Notes: a model not told the origin generated them from the letters alone. 64,000 nucleotides of DNA from Cladocopium goreaui (GCA_947184155.2 CAMXCT020002775.1:23333-87332), one strand, 5' to 3'. Counted from the first letter of the stretch, positions 50,803 to 61,390 are shown. Made by a program: numbers and translations.

Positions 50803-51842
50803 TCAGTTCTTCTGGGATCGGAGTATGCCCTTGCTGGTCTCGATGAGTTCATTGTAGCTCTTGGTGTGCAAAGCCATCTCTTGCATCAGGTTGTCCAGGT
50901 TGCCTTTGGTGGGATCGTCAGGTAATTCTCGAAATTCCTTCATGTGGGCAAGTTTGGCCAAGTTGACTGTGCATGTAGCATGACCACGCTTCAACTTCAT
51001 CATAGTCTCTTGATGCCCCTCACCTTTCCAACCAGGGCCATAGCCTCTTTGCACAACTTGTTTTGGCTATCCGTAGCCTGCTTGCATAGGTCCAAAATTG
51101 CTTGTGGTATCTTCTTGCCGTTTTGCAACGACTGGACGTCCCCTTCGGAATAGCTCCAAGACCAGCCAGCTTCAGCAAAACATTGCGCAAGCATTTTGGC
51201 CTGCTCTTTGCTGACTTTCTTTGAGCTTGCCAATCTCTGCTCTTCAACCTTCGCATTCTCGACTCGTCTGCTCAGGGACTCAAAAGCCCAAAGAGTTTTT
51301 CCATTCGAACCCTCCACAGCCACCACTTCACCAGCCTGCTTTGCCCGATCCAGCGCATCCTGCGACTTGCCGAAGTACAACTCGCGAAGAATGGATTCGG
51401 GGTAGGCGGTCTCCTTCTCCTTGGAAAATCTCTTGGTGTAGATTTTGCGATGCTCACTAAAGACATCGTCGTCCAAGTTGAGTTCCAAACGGCCATCAGG
51501 GTTTCTGTTGAAAAGCTTGTTGATGATCTGGGTCTTGAACTGCCTGGGTGACGAGGCCTTTTGCGATTGTTTTTCTATGAGATCGATCACGTGCTCTGGG
51601 AGTTCAGACTTCATTTTCTGATATTTTTGGCCTTTGGCCTTATCTCTTTTGTCATCCTCTTCTTCACTATGTTCAGATCCTTTGTCGAGGTCAGTTTTTG
51701 AAAACCCTCTTTGAAGCTTGCTGATAGTGTCGTTGATGGAACTGGCGGCGGGTCTCAGGCTCAGGCTCGAGGCAGGGCGCTTCAAGGTCGACAAGGTAGG
51801 CATCTTGTAGTAGATCTCCAGGCAAGGTATGGCCAAAGGCAA
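50803..51842 (-). pseudogene. Unknown dinoflagellate multicopy protein, near-intact with one frameshift
   Basis: The main frame of 280 codons contains an acidic/basic linker ('SEHSEEEDDKRDKAKGQKYQ'), 'FKTQIINKLFNRNPDGRLEL', 'YPESILRELYFGKSQDALDR', 'GEVVAVEGSNGKTLWAFESL' and 'LAQCFAEAGWSWSYSEGDVQ'. It stops at 51,000, but a neighbouring frame continues 'MMKLKRGHATCTVNLAKLAH' and 'MKEFRELPDDPTKGNLDNLM' to about 50,803. The switch at 51,030 could be a frameshift. I recognise the layout (RNxxG, then a Lys-rich segment, then GxV) as a common dinoflagellate ORF, function unknown. It lies upstream of, and may be part of, the transposase-like gene. Confidence 0.6.
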
Positions 51843-52489
51843 TGCTGGCTTGATCTAAAAATGGTAAAACGGTAGAGCCAGCAAGGCCATGGCACGGTAG
51901 CTCTCTGTGTTTCTCTCACCTGGTTTTGGCAAACAGATCAATTTCTAGTTCCTGGTGTTCAGGGTTTTGCTATGTATCTAGGGCTTTGGTTTTCCGCACA
52001 AACAACGTATTCGCTTTTTAATTTTAGGAAATATATGGAAATATACCATAAACAAACCGCAAGACATGTTTTTGGTAAGGTTTGTTCACCAAACTCACCA
52101 AACATGATATTTCAATTATGTGTTTCTTGTGTTTTACTTCTGTGGCATTTTGCGTGTTTCTTTAAAACGCTTGACTAAACACGTGTGCGTGTGCTACGTT
52201 GAACTGTGGCATTTGGTGTTCTTACTTTTTTGCCGTTTGGAATCGGAAAATCACACGCGTGTGATTATGAAACCGGCAGCGAAAGAACGCAGACCATGTG
52301 TTTAGGGGGTTGGCAGGCATATCGCGCAATTTTTTTTGATTGTGGAGCCCAGGGCGACATACTGCATACATATTTTTCGGGCAGCCGACATATGTATATG
52401 AAAATGTGTCTATATATAATGTGTGTTGCTTATGGGCGTTGATTTCCCTTTATATATACATGTATATATATATATATCGTCTGCACTGG

Positions 52490-53130
52490 CTTTAGTTAAG
52501 CGAGTCCCAACCTACAAGTGCCCAGGGGAAAGATGCCAATTTTTTACTTGGACGGATCCGTGCCTACAACTTCCCCAGTGTATGGAACCAATTATTGTTT
52601 TTATCTGAAAGGACCCGTGCCTACAAGTTCCGAGGTCTAAGGGATCAAATTTCTGCTCGAGGATCCCTGCCGACAAGTTCCTATGTGTAAAATGCCAAAA
52701 TTTTTACTTGAGCAGACCCCTGCCTGCAAGGTCACAAGCGTAAGGTACCAAACATTTACTTGAGCGGGGTCCGTGTCGACAAGTGCCCTGGTGTGGGGTG
52801 CCAAATTTTCATTTGAGCGGGTCCATGCCTACAAGTTCCCAAATGTAGGATGACAATTTCTTACAACTTCCCAAGTGGAGGGAACCAAGTCTTTGCTTAA
52901 GCGGATCCACGTGTACAAGTTCCCAGGTGTGAGGTGTCAATTTTTTACAGGAACGAATTTGTGTCTACAAGTTCGCAAATATAGGATGGCAAATTTTTAC
53001 TTGAACAAATCCCTCCTACAAGTTCCCAGGTGAAGGGCGCCAAATGGTTACTTGAGCGGATCCGTATCTGCAAGTTCCCAAGTGTATGGGATTTTTTAAA
53101 CTTGAATGGATCTGCGCCTTCAAGTTCCAA
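52490..53130 (+). repeat. ~60-bp minisatellite, left arm of foldback element
   Basis: About ten diverged copies containing 'ggatccgtgcctacaagttc', 'ccaggtgtaaggtgccaaat' and 'ttttacttgagc'. The right arm carries the reverse complement. Confidence 0.85.
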
Positions 53131-53754
53131 GGGTTAGGTTTGTCAGGGTGTTTCTTGGCAAAAATGCAATCAAAACTTTGAAACAAACGGCAAGGGAACT
53201 GAAGGCTGCGAATGCCAACATGTTTTCAGCCCCCTTGAAAGAAAACAGGTGGTCATGGGCCCAAGATGCTTGAGCGTGTTTGATTGAAATATGTGTCCTT
53301 GTCGCGCCTTTATTCTTCAAGAAATGAAAAATTCCATTTGCAAATGGGTGTTTTTGCGGGCGCTGGCCGCCATTCCGATTTGCATCAGGTGGGCTGCGTT
53401 TGCAATGAGGATATTGCGCGAAGAGCACTGCTTGCAACAACAAAACTATGTATGTGACGAACACCATTTCCAAAGGTATAGTTTGTGAAGGGCCTCATTG
53501 CAAAAGGTAAACTTTTCCGAAGGGCACTGCGGAAATTGAAAGGGTGCTAGTTGCAATGTTTTTTGTTGCCTGCTTGATTTGTGAGGGTGCTGTTCTTCAC
53601 AAAATCAAAGCAATCCAAGCCATCCTGTTTTGTGCCCAATGACGGCAGCATTGGGCACAAAAACTTGCTGTAGCAACCTGTTTTGGAAAAGAGCACGGTA
53701 CACAAATGTTGTACTTGCAAAAAACGTTTCAATTGCAGGCGTTTTGTGCTTGAT

Positions 53755-53945
53755 GGGGCTGTAATCCGGCACAAAACCTTTGGTTCGAAGGTGCTACTCG
53801 GCACAACACCTTTGGTTTGCAGGTGCTACTCGGCACAAAACATGTGGTTCGAAGGTGCTACTCGGCACAAAATTGTTGGTTCGAAGGTGCTACTCGTCAC
53901 AAAATTGTTGGTTCGAAGGTGCTAGTTGGCGCAAAACCTTCGCGC
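53755..53945 (+). repeat. ~42-bp tandem repeat in foldback centre
   Basis: 'ttcgaaggtgctactcggca' and 'caaaacctttgg' or 'caaaattgttgg' repeated five times. Open frames across it are repeat translations. The flanking 53,140-53,750 has no convincing gene. Confidence 0.85.
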
Positions 53946-54009
53946 GCTAAGACAAGTAGTAGGGGCCCACAAATTGAATTGGAAGGAGGGATCGTTCGTT
54001 CAAGTAAAA

Positions 54010-55060
54010 AATGAAACCCTACGTCTGGGAACTTGTAGCCACGGATCCGCTCAAGTAAAAATTTGGAACCCTACACCCGGGAGCTTGCAGACATCCGCTC
54101 AATAAAAAAAACATGCGCCTTACACGATCTTACACCTGGGAACTTGTAGACGCGGATCCGTTCAAGTAAAAATTTCGGACCCTACATCTGGGACCTTGCA
54201 GGCCGAGATCCGCTCAAGTCTAACTTAAATTTGGCACTTTACATCTGCAGATTTGTGCAAAACAATCCGCTCAAGTGAAAATTTGCCGCCTGGGAACTTG
54301 TAGACATGGATCAGGTCCCAAAAAGATTGGCACCTTACACTTGGGAGCTTGCAGACGCAGATCCGTTCAAGTAGACATTTCGGAACCTACATCTGGGACC
54401 ATGCAAGCTGGGATCCGCTCAAGTTTAAAAGTTGGCACCTTACACCTGGGCACCTGTGGGCAAAAATCCACTCCAGCAAAAATTTGCCGCCTTACTCCTG
54501 GGAACTTGTAGACAAGGATCGGTTCAAACCAAAATTTGACACCTTACACCGGGGAATTTGTAGAAAAAATCCGCTCGAGTAAAAAAAATGACGCCTATTA
54601 CATCAGGAACTTGTAGGCATGGATCCGCTCAAGTGAAAATTTGGCGCCTTACACCTTGGACCTCGCAGGCAGGGATCCGCTCAAATATAAGTTTGGCAGA
54701 ACTTGTGGACACAGGCCCGCTTAAGTCAAAATTTAACACCTCAGAGCTGGGAACTTGTGGACGCAGATCCCGTCAAGTAAGAACCTGGCACCTTCCACAT
54801 GGTAACGTGTAAGGAGGGATTGTTCAAGTAGAATTTTGGTATCCTATACACTTGGGATGTTGTAGGCACGGATCCGCTCAAGTGAAAATCTGGTCCCTTG
54901 CGCTCGGAAAGTTGTAGACGCAGATCCTGTCCAATAAACATGTGACCCCTTATACCCGGGAACTTGTGGGCAGTGATCTGCTCAAGCAAAAATTTGGCAA
55001 ATTTACCTTTGGGAATTTGCAGGCGAAGATTTGTTCAAGAAAAAACAACTCACAAGTTGA
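54010..55060 (-). repeat. ~60-bp minisatellite, right arm of foldback element
   Basis: About 17 diverged copies with 'gggaacttgtagacgcggat', 'ccgctcaagtaaaaatttgg' and 'caccttaca', i.e. the left-arm unit inverted. Confidence 0.85.
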
Positions 55061-55539
55061 TTTTGTTTTAAGGAAATCAACCACCCTCATACAACACATA
55101 TTTTTTGGGGTTAGCCGCTCGAAAATCACATATGCGTAGTCCTCTCTTGGCCTCCAAAATAAGACAAGATTTTCCTCTTTGGTCGTCCAAAAGGATTAAG
55201 AACTGACACGCGTGTTTTTGTTTGTGGCTGCGAACCCCTTCAGGCATACAGTTTTTCACGGTCCGAGGGGAAGAAGCAACACGCAAAATGCCACAGAAGT
55301 AAAACACAAGAAACACATAATTGAAATATCATGTTTGGTGAGTTTGGTGAACAAACCTTACCAAAAACATGTCTTGCGGTTTGTTTATGGTATATTTCCA
55401 TATATTTCCTAAAATTAAAAAGCGAATACGTTGTCTGTGCGGAAAACCAAAACCCTAGATACATAGCAAAACCCTGAACACCAGGAACTAGAAATATCAA
55501 TAAATTGTTAGTTGCTCGTAAAACTTGGCGATCGTCTCG

Positions 55540-55930
55540 ATGTAGTTTCAAGGAAATTTTCTTGACATGTCCATGTGTTTTGTGGAAGTGTGTGAGGAAG
55601 TTTCGAGGAAATTTCCTTGAAACTTCCTCGTGCTCTGTGGAAGTACGTGGGGAAGTTTCGAGGAAATTTCCTTGAAACTTCCATGTGTTTTGAGGAAGTT
55701 TGTGAGGAAGTTTCAATATGGTGATGAGGAAGTTTCATATGTCAAAATAGCGTCACATGCAGGTCTTAAGAAGTTTATATTCAAAACTACCTCGTTTCAT
55801 GGTCCAAACTACATCAAAACTACATCCAAACTGCCTCAAACAGGTTGAGGAAATTTCCTTGAAACTTCCTTGAAACTGCCTCAGACATGTGATGGAATTT
55901 TCTTGAAATTTCATTGAAACTACATTGGCG
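55540..55930. repeat. GAGGAAATTTCCTTGAAACTTCC palindromic repeats
   Basis: At least five copies of 'gaggaaatttccttgaaact' or close variants, separated by 'tccatgtgttttgaggaagt' linkers. The core 'ggaaatttcc' is palindromic. A longer perfect version is at 63,548-63,579, and relatives occur at 41,885-41,930. Confidence 0.8.
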
Positions 55931-56152
55931 AGGTGATCAGTATGCAATGAACGCATGCTGAAACAGTAAATTTTCTCCCTAATTTGCCATCACAGTTCTT
56001 CATGTGTTTGATGGAAATTGAGACGCGCAAAGAAATATTGGGCACGATTTTAAGACAATTTTTCCCTCAAGGTAGGTGTTTTCATGCTGGAAAATCGGGC
56101 GATTCGTGCTCACTCCAAAATGCACGAATGTCACAAAGCGTTGGACAAACTC

Positions 56153-56497
56153 TCACTTCTTGCCTTTCTTCTTTTTGGGAGCCTTCTTCTTCTGCTGGGG
56201 GATATCGGTGAGGCTGCTGGATGTAGCGGGACAACCAGACTTGCCACCCATGCCGTCCTCAATCTCTTGGCCCACCTTCTCACCATCCTTCACATCCTTG
56301 ACCTCCTTGTCAACCTCCTTTTGGGTCTCAGAGGTGAGCACCTTTTTTTGCTGCAATTCATCAGCATCTTCTTGTTTTCGTTGTGCCATGAGGGCCTGTG
56401 CTCTTCCCATCATCAAAGCCATCATTGGCGACATAGGACCCTGATCCTCAGTGAAGACGGTGCCATCTTCACCCACATTCAAAGCCCTCCGAGCCAT
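56153..56497 (-). CDS. Small Lys-rich protein or terminal exon, unknown
   Basis: A 114-codon frame starts 'MARRALNVGEDGTVFTEDQG', has a Met-rich helix ('SPMMALMMGRAQALMAQRKQ') and an acidic/Lys-rich coiled segment, and ends 'APKKKKGKK'. The start codon is preceded by 'catcgcaatgg'-type sequence on the minus strand and fits an ATG start. Function unknown. It lies downstream of the RRM gene on the same strand and may be its last exon. Confidence 0.5.
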   Translation of the reverse strand: MARRALNVGEDGTVFTEDQGPMSPMMALMMGRAQALMAQRKQEDADELQQKKVLTSETQKEVDKEVKDVKDGEKVGQEIEDGMGGKSGCPATSSSLTDIPQQKKKAPKKKKGKK

Positions 56498-56800
56498 TGC
56501 GATGGTGCGGCCAAAAAAATGTGAGCCTTTTTGCGGAGCTCCTTGAAACTAAAAAATCTCACGGAAACACACATGGACCCACGCTGCCAAAAAAACATCC
56601 AAAATCAGTGATCTGTCGGTGTTTGGTGGACAGTTTGGGGCATAAAAATGAATAAGTTTGCTTGAGATCCATGTGAACATAAAATTCTTGCAAGGTTGCA
56701 ACCTATTTGATTTGAGGTCACTCTGAGGTCACTGAACTTCTTTGCATGACATTCTAACTCTTGAAAGTGGCTGCGCACAGGTTTTTTTAACTCGCAATGC

Positions 56801-57322
56801 TCACAGATCTTTTCTGGCTTTCATTCTCCTAGCCCAAGGTGTCTCTCGGGAAGAAACAGCCTGTTTCTCTTCGAACTCCTTCTTTCTCTTCACTTCGTTT
56901 TTCATCTCCTCTTTGACTTTCATCATGGAGTAAACTGCATACTCTCCTTCAGTTGGCACTGTGGAGGAAGGTGTCTCATCACCCTTGGGCTTTGTCATGA
57001 GGGGAAGCTGCTCCTTTTTTTTCGAACTCGACATTCGGGGAAGGGCTCGTTCAGCATGTAGAGCACAGGAGGAAAGTTCAGGTACTAAACGTCCATTGAG
57101 TAAACGGATTGCAGCACCCACATCATCCCACCTGGCCATTTTGATAAAGCCTGTGCACATTTTTCTCTGAGACACGGAACTGGAGCTCCCTGTTCTCCAG
57201 ATGTGCACATCATCCACTGTAACCCAGAAACCGTGGTTTGACAGGGATGCCACAACAGTGCCCTTGCTGACGCCAAAACTCAAGTTTTTTAAGTAGAGTC
57301 GGCTGGGGCCAGGGTCATCCAT
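56801..57322 (-). CDS. RRM-domain RNA-binding protein (or exon)
   Basis: A 173-codon frame beginning at ATG 57,322. Residues 8-95 form an RNA recognition motif: RNP2 is 'LYLKNL' (9-14) and RNP1-like 'CTGFIKM' (56-62), with 'VASLSNHGF' as helix 1 and 'AAIRLLNGRLV' as helix 2. RNP1 lacks the usual aromatic at one position. The C-terminal third (about 130-173) is a charged helix ('KVKEEMKNEVKRKKEFEEK') followed by 'WARRMKARKDL'. Such proteins bind single-stranded RNA. An acceptor 'cagtgtaattgtcatgaac'-side intron lies upstream, and TGAGAGT microrepeats occur at 57,597-57,705 within it. Confidence 0.7.
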   Translation of the reverse strand: MDDPGPSRLYLKNLSFGVSKGTVVASLSNHGFWVTVDDVHIWRTGSSSSVSQRKMCTGFIKMARWDDVGAAIRLLNGRLVPELSSCALHAERALPRMSSSKKKEQLPLMTKPKGDETPSSTVPTEGEYAVYSMMKVKEEMKNEVKRKKEFEEKQAVSSRETPWARRMKARKDL

Positions 57323-57596
57323 GCTGAACTCTTCAGAAAGCTGTCAGTGTAATTGTCATGAACAATAGTAACATGCAAACATTTCGGCGTGACATTTTCC
57401 AACATGTGTTTGTTTGAAACCAGTGTTGAACACATCATTCTATAGCCTATCTTTATCTAATCCCACTGTTTGGATGTCTTTTTGTATCAAAAACATTTTG
57501 AAGTGTCTGCTGTTTGTGGCAGTTGCAACGTTTTGCCATCCTGGAGCCAAACCATCCAACATAAATTGCTGTCACAAATAGCACAGTCCTCTCTAT

Positions 57597-57705
57597 AGGT
57601 CAGTATACTCTCAAAGGTAGGTAAACTCTCACTGGTAAATATACTCTCAAAGGTAGATAAACTCTCACGGGTAAATATGCTCTCAAAGGTATACACTCTC
57701 AGGTA
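57597..57705 (-). repeat. TGAGAGTNTACC microrepeat array
   Basis: Seven spaced copies of 'ctctca..ggta' on the plus strand, e.g. 'atactctcaaaggtaggtaa' and 'actctcactggtaaatatac'. It lies between the RRM exon and the next exon upstream. The minus-strand peptide 'TFESIFTSESLPTFESI' is only its translation. Confidence 0.75.
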
Positions 57706-58038
57706 AGCGGGACAGTAAGCAAAAGCACATGTTCCCTAGGTGAAATCATCACTGCATGGTTTGGCAAATCCAGCATTGCAGGACAGTGTAGCAAAATTCC
57801 AGGTGCCAGAAAAACAAAAACAATGCTGTTGACATGATAAATATTGATATTGCTGCAGCAAGCTACTACTGCAACCTGCGCACCACAGCCTTTTTTCCCC
57901 ACACATCCTCGACAAGGGATGCATCCCCGTTTTATCGCCTTGTTGTTGCCATCACGAATGGCATCTCAGACTAGTCGACATCCTGGCTCTTCTGCACAGG
58001 CGGGACATTCTCCTTGCTGGTGTCAGGCTTCTGCTTCT

Positions 58039-58330
58039 TCAAAGAAGGGATGCAAGTCCCAAAATTGGTAGCCGAGCCTGCCTTTTTCTTGGCTGCCATC
58101 TTGGGCTTGGGGTTGGGCCAAAGGCGGACAAACTCTTCTGAAGCCTTCTGCGAGCTTTCTCTTTTGCCTCATCACCGTGCAAGCCTTGGGCAATGGCTTG
58201 GTCCATCCCAGCGTGCCAGGCTCTGCTTGTGAACCTCTTGCGGTTGAGAGCACGGCTCGCTTGAGGGTCAAATCCCTCTGGTATCTCATTTTTTTCACCA
58301 GAACCATCAGACATGGCTGCACCTTGATCC
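58039..58330 (-). CDS. Exon of unknown protein ('GFDPQASRALNRKRFTSRAW')
   Basis: The minus frame reads 'MSDGSGEKNEIPEGFDPQAS', 'RALNRKRFTSRAWHAGMDQA' and 'LHGDEAKEKARRRLQKSLSA', i.e. basic helices after a short acidic start. Immediately upstream (58,430-58,330) is a Lys-rich frame, so this may be a continuation of the 58,447-59,208 protein. Function unknown. Confidence 0.5.
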
Positions 58331-58446
58331 TGAGACTCCTCAGGTGGCTGTGCTACCTGACTTTTCTTCTTCTTTGGGTTTTTCTTTTTCTTGATCTTCT
58401 CGTTTTTCTTGGTGTCAGCTGTTGCCTGACTCTGCTGATCTCCACC

Positions 58447-59208
58447 TCACTCACCCTCTGGTTTGTGCGGCTTCTTGGACATGGTCTTAGGTTTTCCTTT
58501 GGAACCAGAGCTCTTGCATTTAGCCTTTGCCTTTGCCTTCCCTTTCGGTTTCGCTTGTTTCTTGGTGACTTCTGGCTTCTGACCAGGTTCTTCATCCATC
58601 TGCAAGGTGTTTCTTTCTTCTTCAAGCTTCTTTATCTCCTTGTTTGACCTCTGGAGCTGGCTGGAGAAGCCCTCGTTGAGAGGCATTCGCTTTTCACATG
58701 CCTTCAAGAGATCATAATCTCCATCTTTGCCACGGGCTCCCATGGTCATCAGACCAGAAAGAAAACCATTGAACTGGTTCCCCTGTGCTTCGACTCTTTG
58801 CTGACGAACTGGGCTTGGAACGGCCTTTCCAGCCTCTTTGTTGAGGACCGACGCGAAAACTTCTGAAGGGTCTAAGGGCAGCTGCACCTGAATAGGTGCT
58901 GGCTTGGCACTGCTGGAGGATTCTCGCATTGGATCTTCATCTTGTGCCTGTGCGACAGGAACGATAGCCTGAACCTGTTCTTTGGAGACTAAACTCTCTT
59001 CTGCATCCACTTCAGTCAAGCATCCCATCAGTTTTTCAAGCTTCTGTTGTTCTTCAGGGCTAGACTTGCGGAAGCAGCGAGTGCGGGCAAGTTGGGACAT
59101 CCTCAAAGTTCTCAGCTGTGCAAGGCCTATGCGCACCCACTCATCCACTTGCTCCGTGAACTCTTGGCTAGACATCTTTCCTGTATCTATATTCTTCGTC
59201 CCCTGCAA
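58447..59208 (-). CDS. Unknown protein with C-terminal Lys/Ala/Pro-rich tail
   Basis: The 253-codon frame has an N-terminal helical region ('FTEQVDEWVRIGLAQLRTLR'), a 'SSPEEQQKLEKLMGCLTEVD' segment, a central 'LDPSEVFASVLNKEAGKAVP' block and a coiled coil ('LQRSNKEIKKLEEERNTLQ'). It ends in a basic tail ('KPKGKAKAKAKCKSSGSKGK'). The tail is like that of the plus-strand ORF at 34,163-34,639. Upstream in the same frame 'PTKKHRLCLEKLQGTKNID' continues to about 59,250, so the true start lies in the preceding exon. Family unknown. Confidence 0.6.
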   Translation of the reverse strand: MQGTKNIDTGKMSSQEFTEQVDEWVRIGLAQLRTLRMSQLARTRCFRKSSPEEQQKLEKLMGCLTEVDAEESLVSKEQVQAIVPVAQAQDEDPMRESSSSAKPAPIQVQLPLDPSEVFASVLNKEAGKAVPSPVRQQRVEAQGNQFNGFLSGLMTMGARGKDGDYDLLKACEKRMPLNEGFSSQLQRSNKEIKKLEEERNTLQMDEEPGQKPEVTKKQAKPKGKAKAKAKCKSSGSKGKPKTMSKKPHKPEGE

Positions 59209-59249
59209 TTTCTCCAGGCAGAGTCGATGCTTCTTGGTGGGGATAACCC

Positions 59250-59473
59250 CATTTGAGACTATGGCAACAAAATGATGCTACAGCTCGCTCACTGACGGAG
59301 GCAAGCCAGGCAGGCTCAGGAGACGTCTTCCATGAGGTGCCATCTGGAGGCTTCAAAGCTGTGCGCACCTTCGAGTGGCCCAAGTCTTCCATCCAAGACT
59401 CCCAGCATTGGGTCAAATCACTGACACCAATGGATGGGTCAGCAACCAGCCTGGGCTTCCCCCGGGACGCCAT
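59250..59473 (-). CDS. First exon of the 58.4-59.5 kb gene
   Basis: An ATG at 59,473 opens 'MASRGKPRLVADPSIGVSDL', 'TQCWESWMEDLGHSKVRTAL' and 'KPPDGTSWKTSPEPAW'. The frame must change by one near 59,260 to meet 'SNGVIPTKKHRLCLEK'; a tiny intron or an indel would do this. No family recognised. Microrepeats at 59,651-59,722 lie just upstream. Confidence 0.5.
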
Positions 59474-59650
59474 GACAGTGTGCCATACACTGAAACGGAG
59501 AAAAAAAGTAGAATGTTTTAATGTTTTGTGATGTGTTCTTTAAAAGAAATGCCAAACCATGAAAGTATGTCCCTATTGCTCACCTCCAGGCCCAAAAACT
59601 GCGTCAGAAAAGCTGCGGGTTTTACACAGGAGCGCGTGGTGTGGCTGCTC

Positions 59651-59722
59651 TCTCAGGTAGGTCTCTCATGGTTCAAAAAACTCTCAAGGTAAAAAAACTC
59701 TCCAGGTAAAAGTCTCTCGTGG
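59651..59722 (-). repeat. CTCTC..GGTA microrepeats
   Basis: 'ctctcaggtaggtctctcat', 'actctcaaggtaaaaaaact' and 'ctctcgtggtaaaaacc' follow closely upstream of the ATG at 59,473. Confidence 0.7.
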
Positions 59723-59814
59723 TAAAAACCAATGGAGGCATGAAGAATCGTGCGTGTTGGGAAACTTCGTGGCCGACGCATGGTTATGAAATTGTCATGA
59801 GCCCATGTATTCAT

Positions 59815-60085
59815 GTATAATATATATATATATATGATATAGCTAATTAACTAACTAACTATAACTACCCCGAAAGAAATACCCATATTTAAATGCATAT
59901 CTTTATAATTATATAATTTATTTACAACCCTGAGAGTCTACCACACTGAGAGTTGATACCTTCTTGAAAGTCGATACCTTCTTGAGAGCTTACCTTTCCT
60001 GAGAGTCTACCACACTGAGCGTATACCCTGTATGTAATTCTGCATATTTGGTATATACATATATATATATATATGTATATATTTG
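59815..60085. repeat. TA microsatellites and TGAGAGTCTACC microrepeats
   Basis: TA runs at 59,820-59,836 and 60,058-60,080. Between them 'cctgagagtctaccacactg' occurs at 59,930 and 60,000, with 'cttgagagcttacctttcc' between these. Confidence 0.75.
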
Positions 60086-60229
60086 AACAAAAACTCACAG
60101 TTTCGAGTATAAGGTTTGCCACTGTTTCTAGCTGAACCTTCTTTGGTTTAAATTGCATGCCAGTAAACCATTGTTTTCCTCCTGTGGCAGCTGCATCTGT
60201 CAACAAATATAATGGCCAATTCTGTATGG

Positions 60230-60780
60230 CTATGCGTGACGGTGGAGTAAAGAAAAATGAGTTGCCAACATGACGAGCCTGAGGTCTTGAATCCAGTTGA
60301 GGACAACTGGTAATCTCTTTCCCTCAGCATAGGATTGGATGTCATCAAGCCAATCCAGCATAACTGCGGCTTCTTCTTCCAAAATGCTAGCGTGGGAAAT
60401 CATCCCAACCAAAGCCAAATCACCAGGTTCGTTGGCAGGCGCTGCCCCAGCAATGGGAGGAGGTACACTCTGGACCAAGCATGCTGGGTTTGGCCCAGAA
60501 ATTTTGATGGCAGTGAACACTTGCCATGCCTCAGCCAAAACCTGGGTAATCCTGTGGACCCCAGTCGCACTAAGGACAGACCGGATTGTTTCTCTAGATG
60601 CTTCACAGCGATCCATTTTGTCACTTATGTCAATCTCAGGCCCTTCTAGGATCCAGCCCACGAAGAATGTCAACAGCTGCAAATACATGGCCACATCCAT
60701 GGCTGGCGCCAATAGCAAATTGTATATGGAAAAATGCTGTAACTGGACACGAAATCTCAAATTGCAGCGGGAAACTGTCA
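60230..60780 (-). CDS. Exon of unknown protein
   Basis: The minus frame is continuous and coding-like from about 60,710: 'MDVAMYLQLLTFFVGWILEG', 'SRETIRSVLSATGVHRITQV', 'LAEAWQVFTAIKISGPNPAC' and 'LVGMISHASILEEEAAVMLD'. It has mixed amphipathic helices, one hydrophobic segment near the start and no recognised motif. The open frame continues upstream to 60,931 through low-complexity sequence that is unlikely to be coding. Neighbours on the same strand at 56-59.5 kb may belong to the same gene. Confidence 0.45.
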
Positions 60781-60879
60781 AGGATTTGCCCTCACAAAAT
60801 CCCTTTAAATAAACACGTGCCAGAGCTACAAAAAACACAAAACTAACCAAACTTAGGTCCAGCAACATCAGTTGGTTGG

Positions 60880-61390
60880 TTGCTTGATTGTTTGTTTGGG
60901 TGGTTGGTAGCGTTTTTGTATAAACGTTCACGTTTTAGTGTGCTGTTTCATGTTGCTATGTGTGTGTTGGTGGTTGTCTTCATGTGCTGGCATGTCACCG
61001 CACACAAGCACACAAACGCATACAAACAGGCAGGCAGCCAGACACAGACAGCCAGACAAACAAACGGACGCTCCCAGACAAAGAGAAACAAACACAGGCT
61101 AACAAAGACAACAAACAAAACATATTCATTACATTAACTTGCCAATGGCATTACTCTACCTTACCTTACGACATATGTATATATATATAAATACATCAAC
61201 AAATAAATAAATAAATGAATAAATAACTGAATAAATAAATAAATAAATAAATAAGTAAATCAGTAAATAAATATTCATTCATACAAACAATCATACACAC
61301 ATATAACATACATACATGCATGACTTGTGATCGAACTCCACCATGATTTCCTACCACTTGCAATATGTTCTGGTATAAGGATTTTCTTTG
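60880..61390. repeat. No gene; low-complexity CAAA/AAAT repeats
   Basis: 'caaacaaacggacg', 'cagacagccagacaaacaaa' and then (AAATA)n 'aataaataaataaataaata' with TA and CATA runs to about 61,330. No coding region. Confidence 0.85.

Larger units (their letters stand above)
51941..55495. mobile_element. Foldback-like element with 218-bp TIRs and inverted minisatellite arms
   Basis: TIRs at 51,941-52,158 and 55,278-55,495 start with 'atttctagttcctggtgttc' and differ at about two positions by eye. ATCA lies immediately outside both ends (51,937-51,940; 55,496-55,499), a plausible 4-bp target duplication. Inside, a ~60-bp minisatellite ('ggatccgtgcctacaagttc') occupies 52,490-53,130 on one strand and 54,010-55,060 on the other, so the interior is also roughly palindromic. 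The centre (53,140-54,000) is mostly unique. No transposase was found. Confidence 0.85.
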
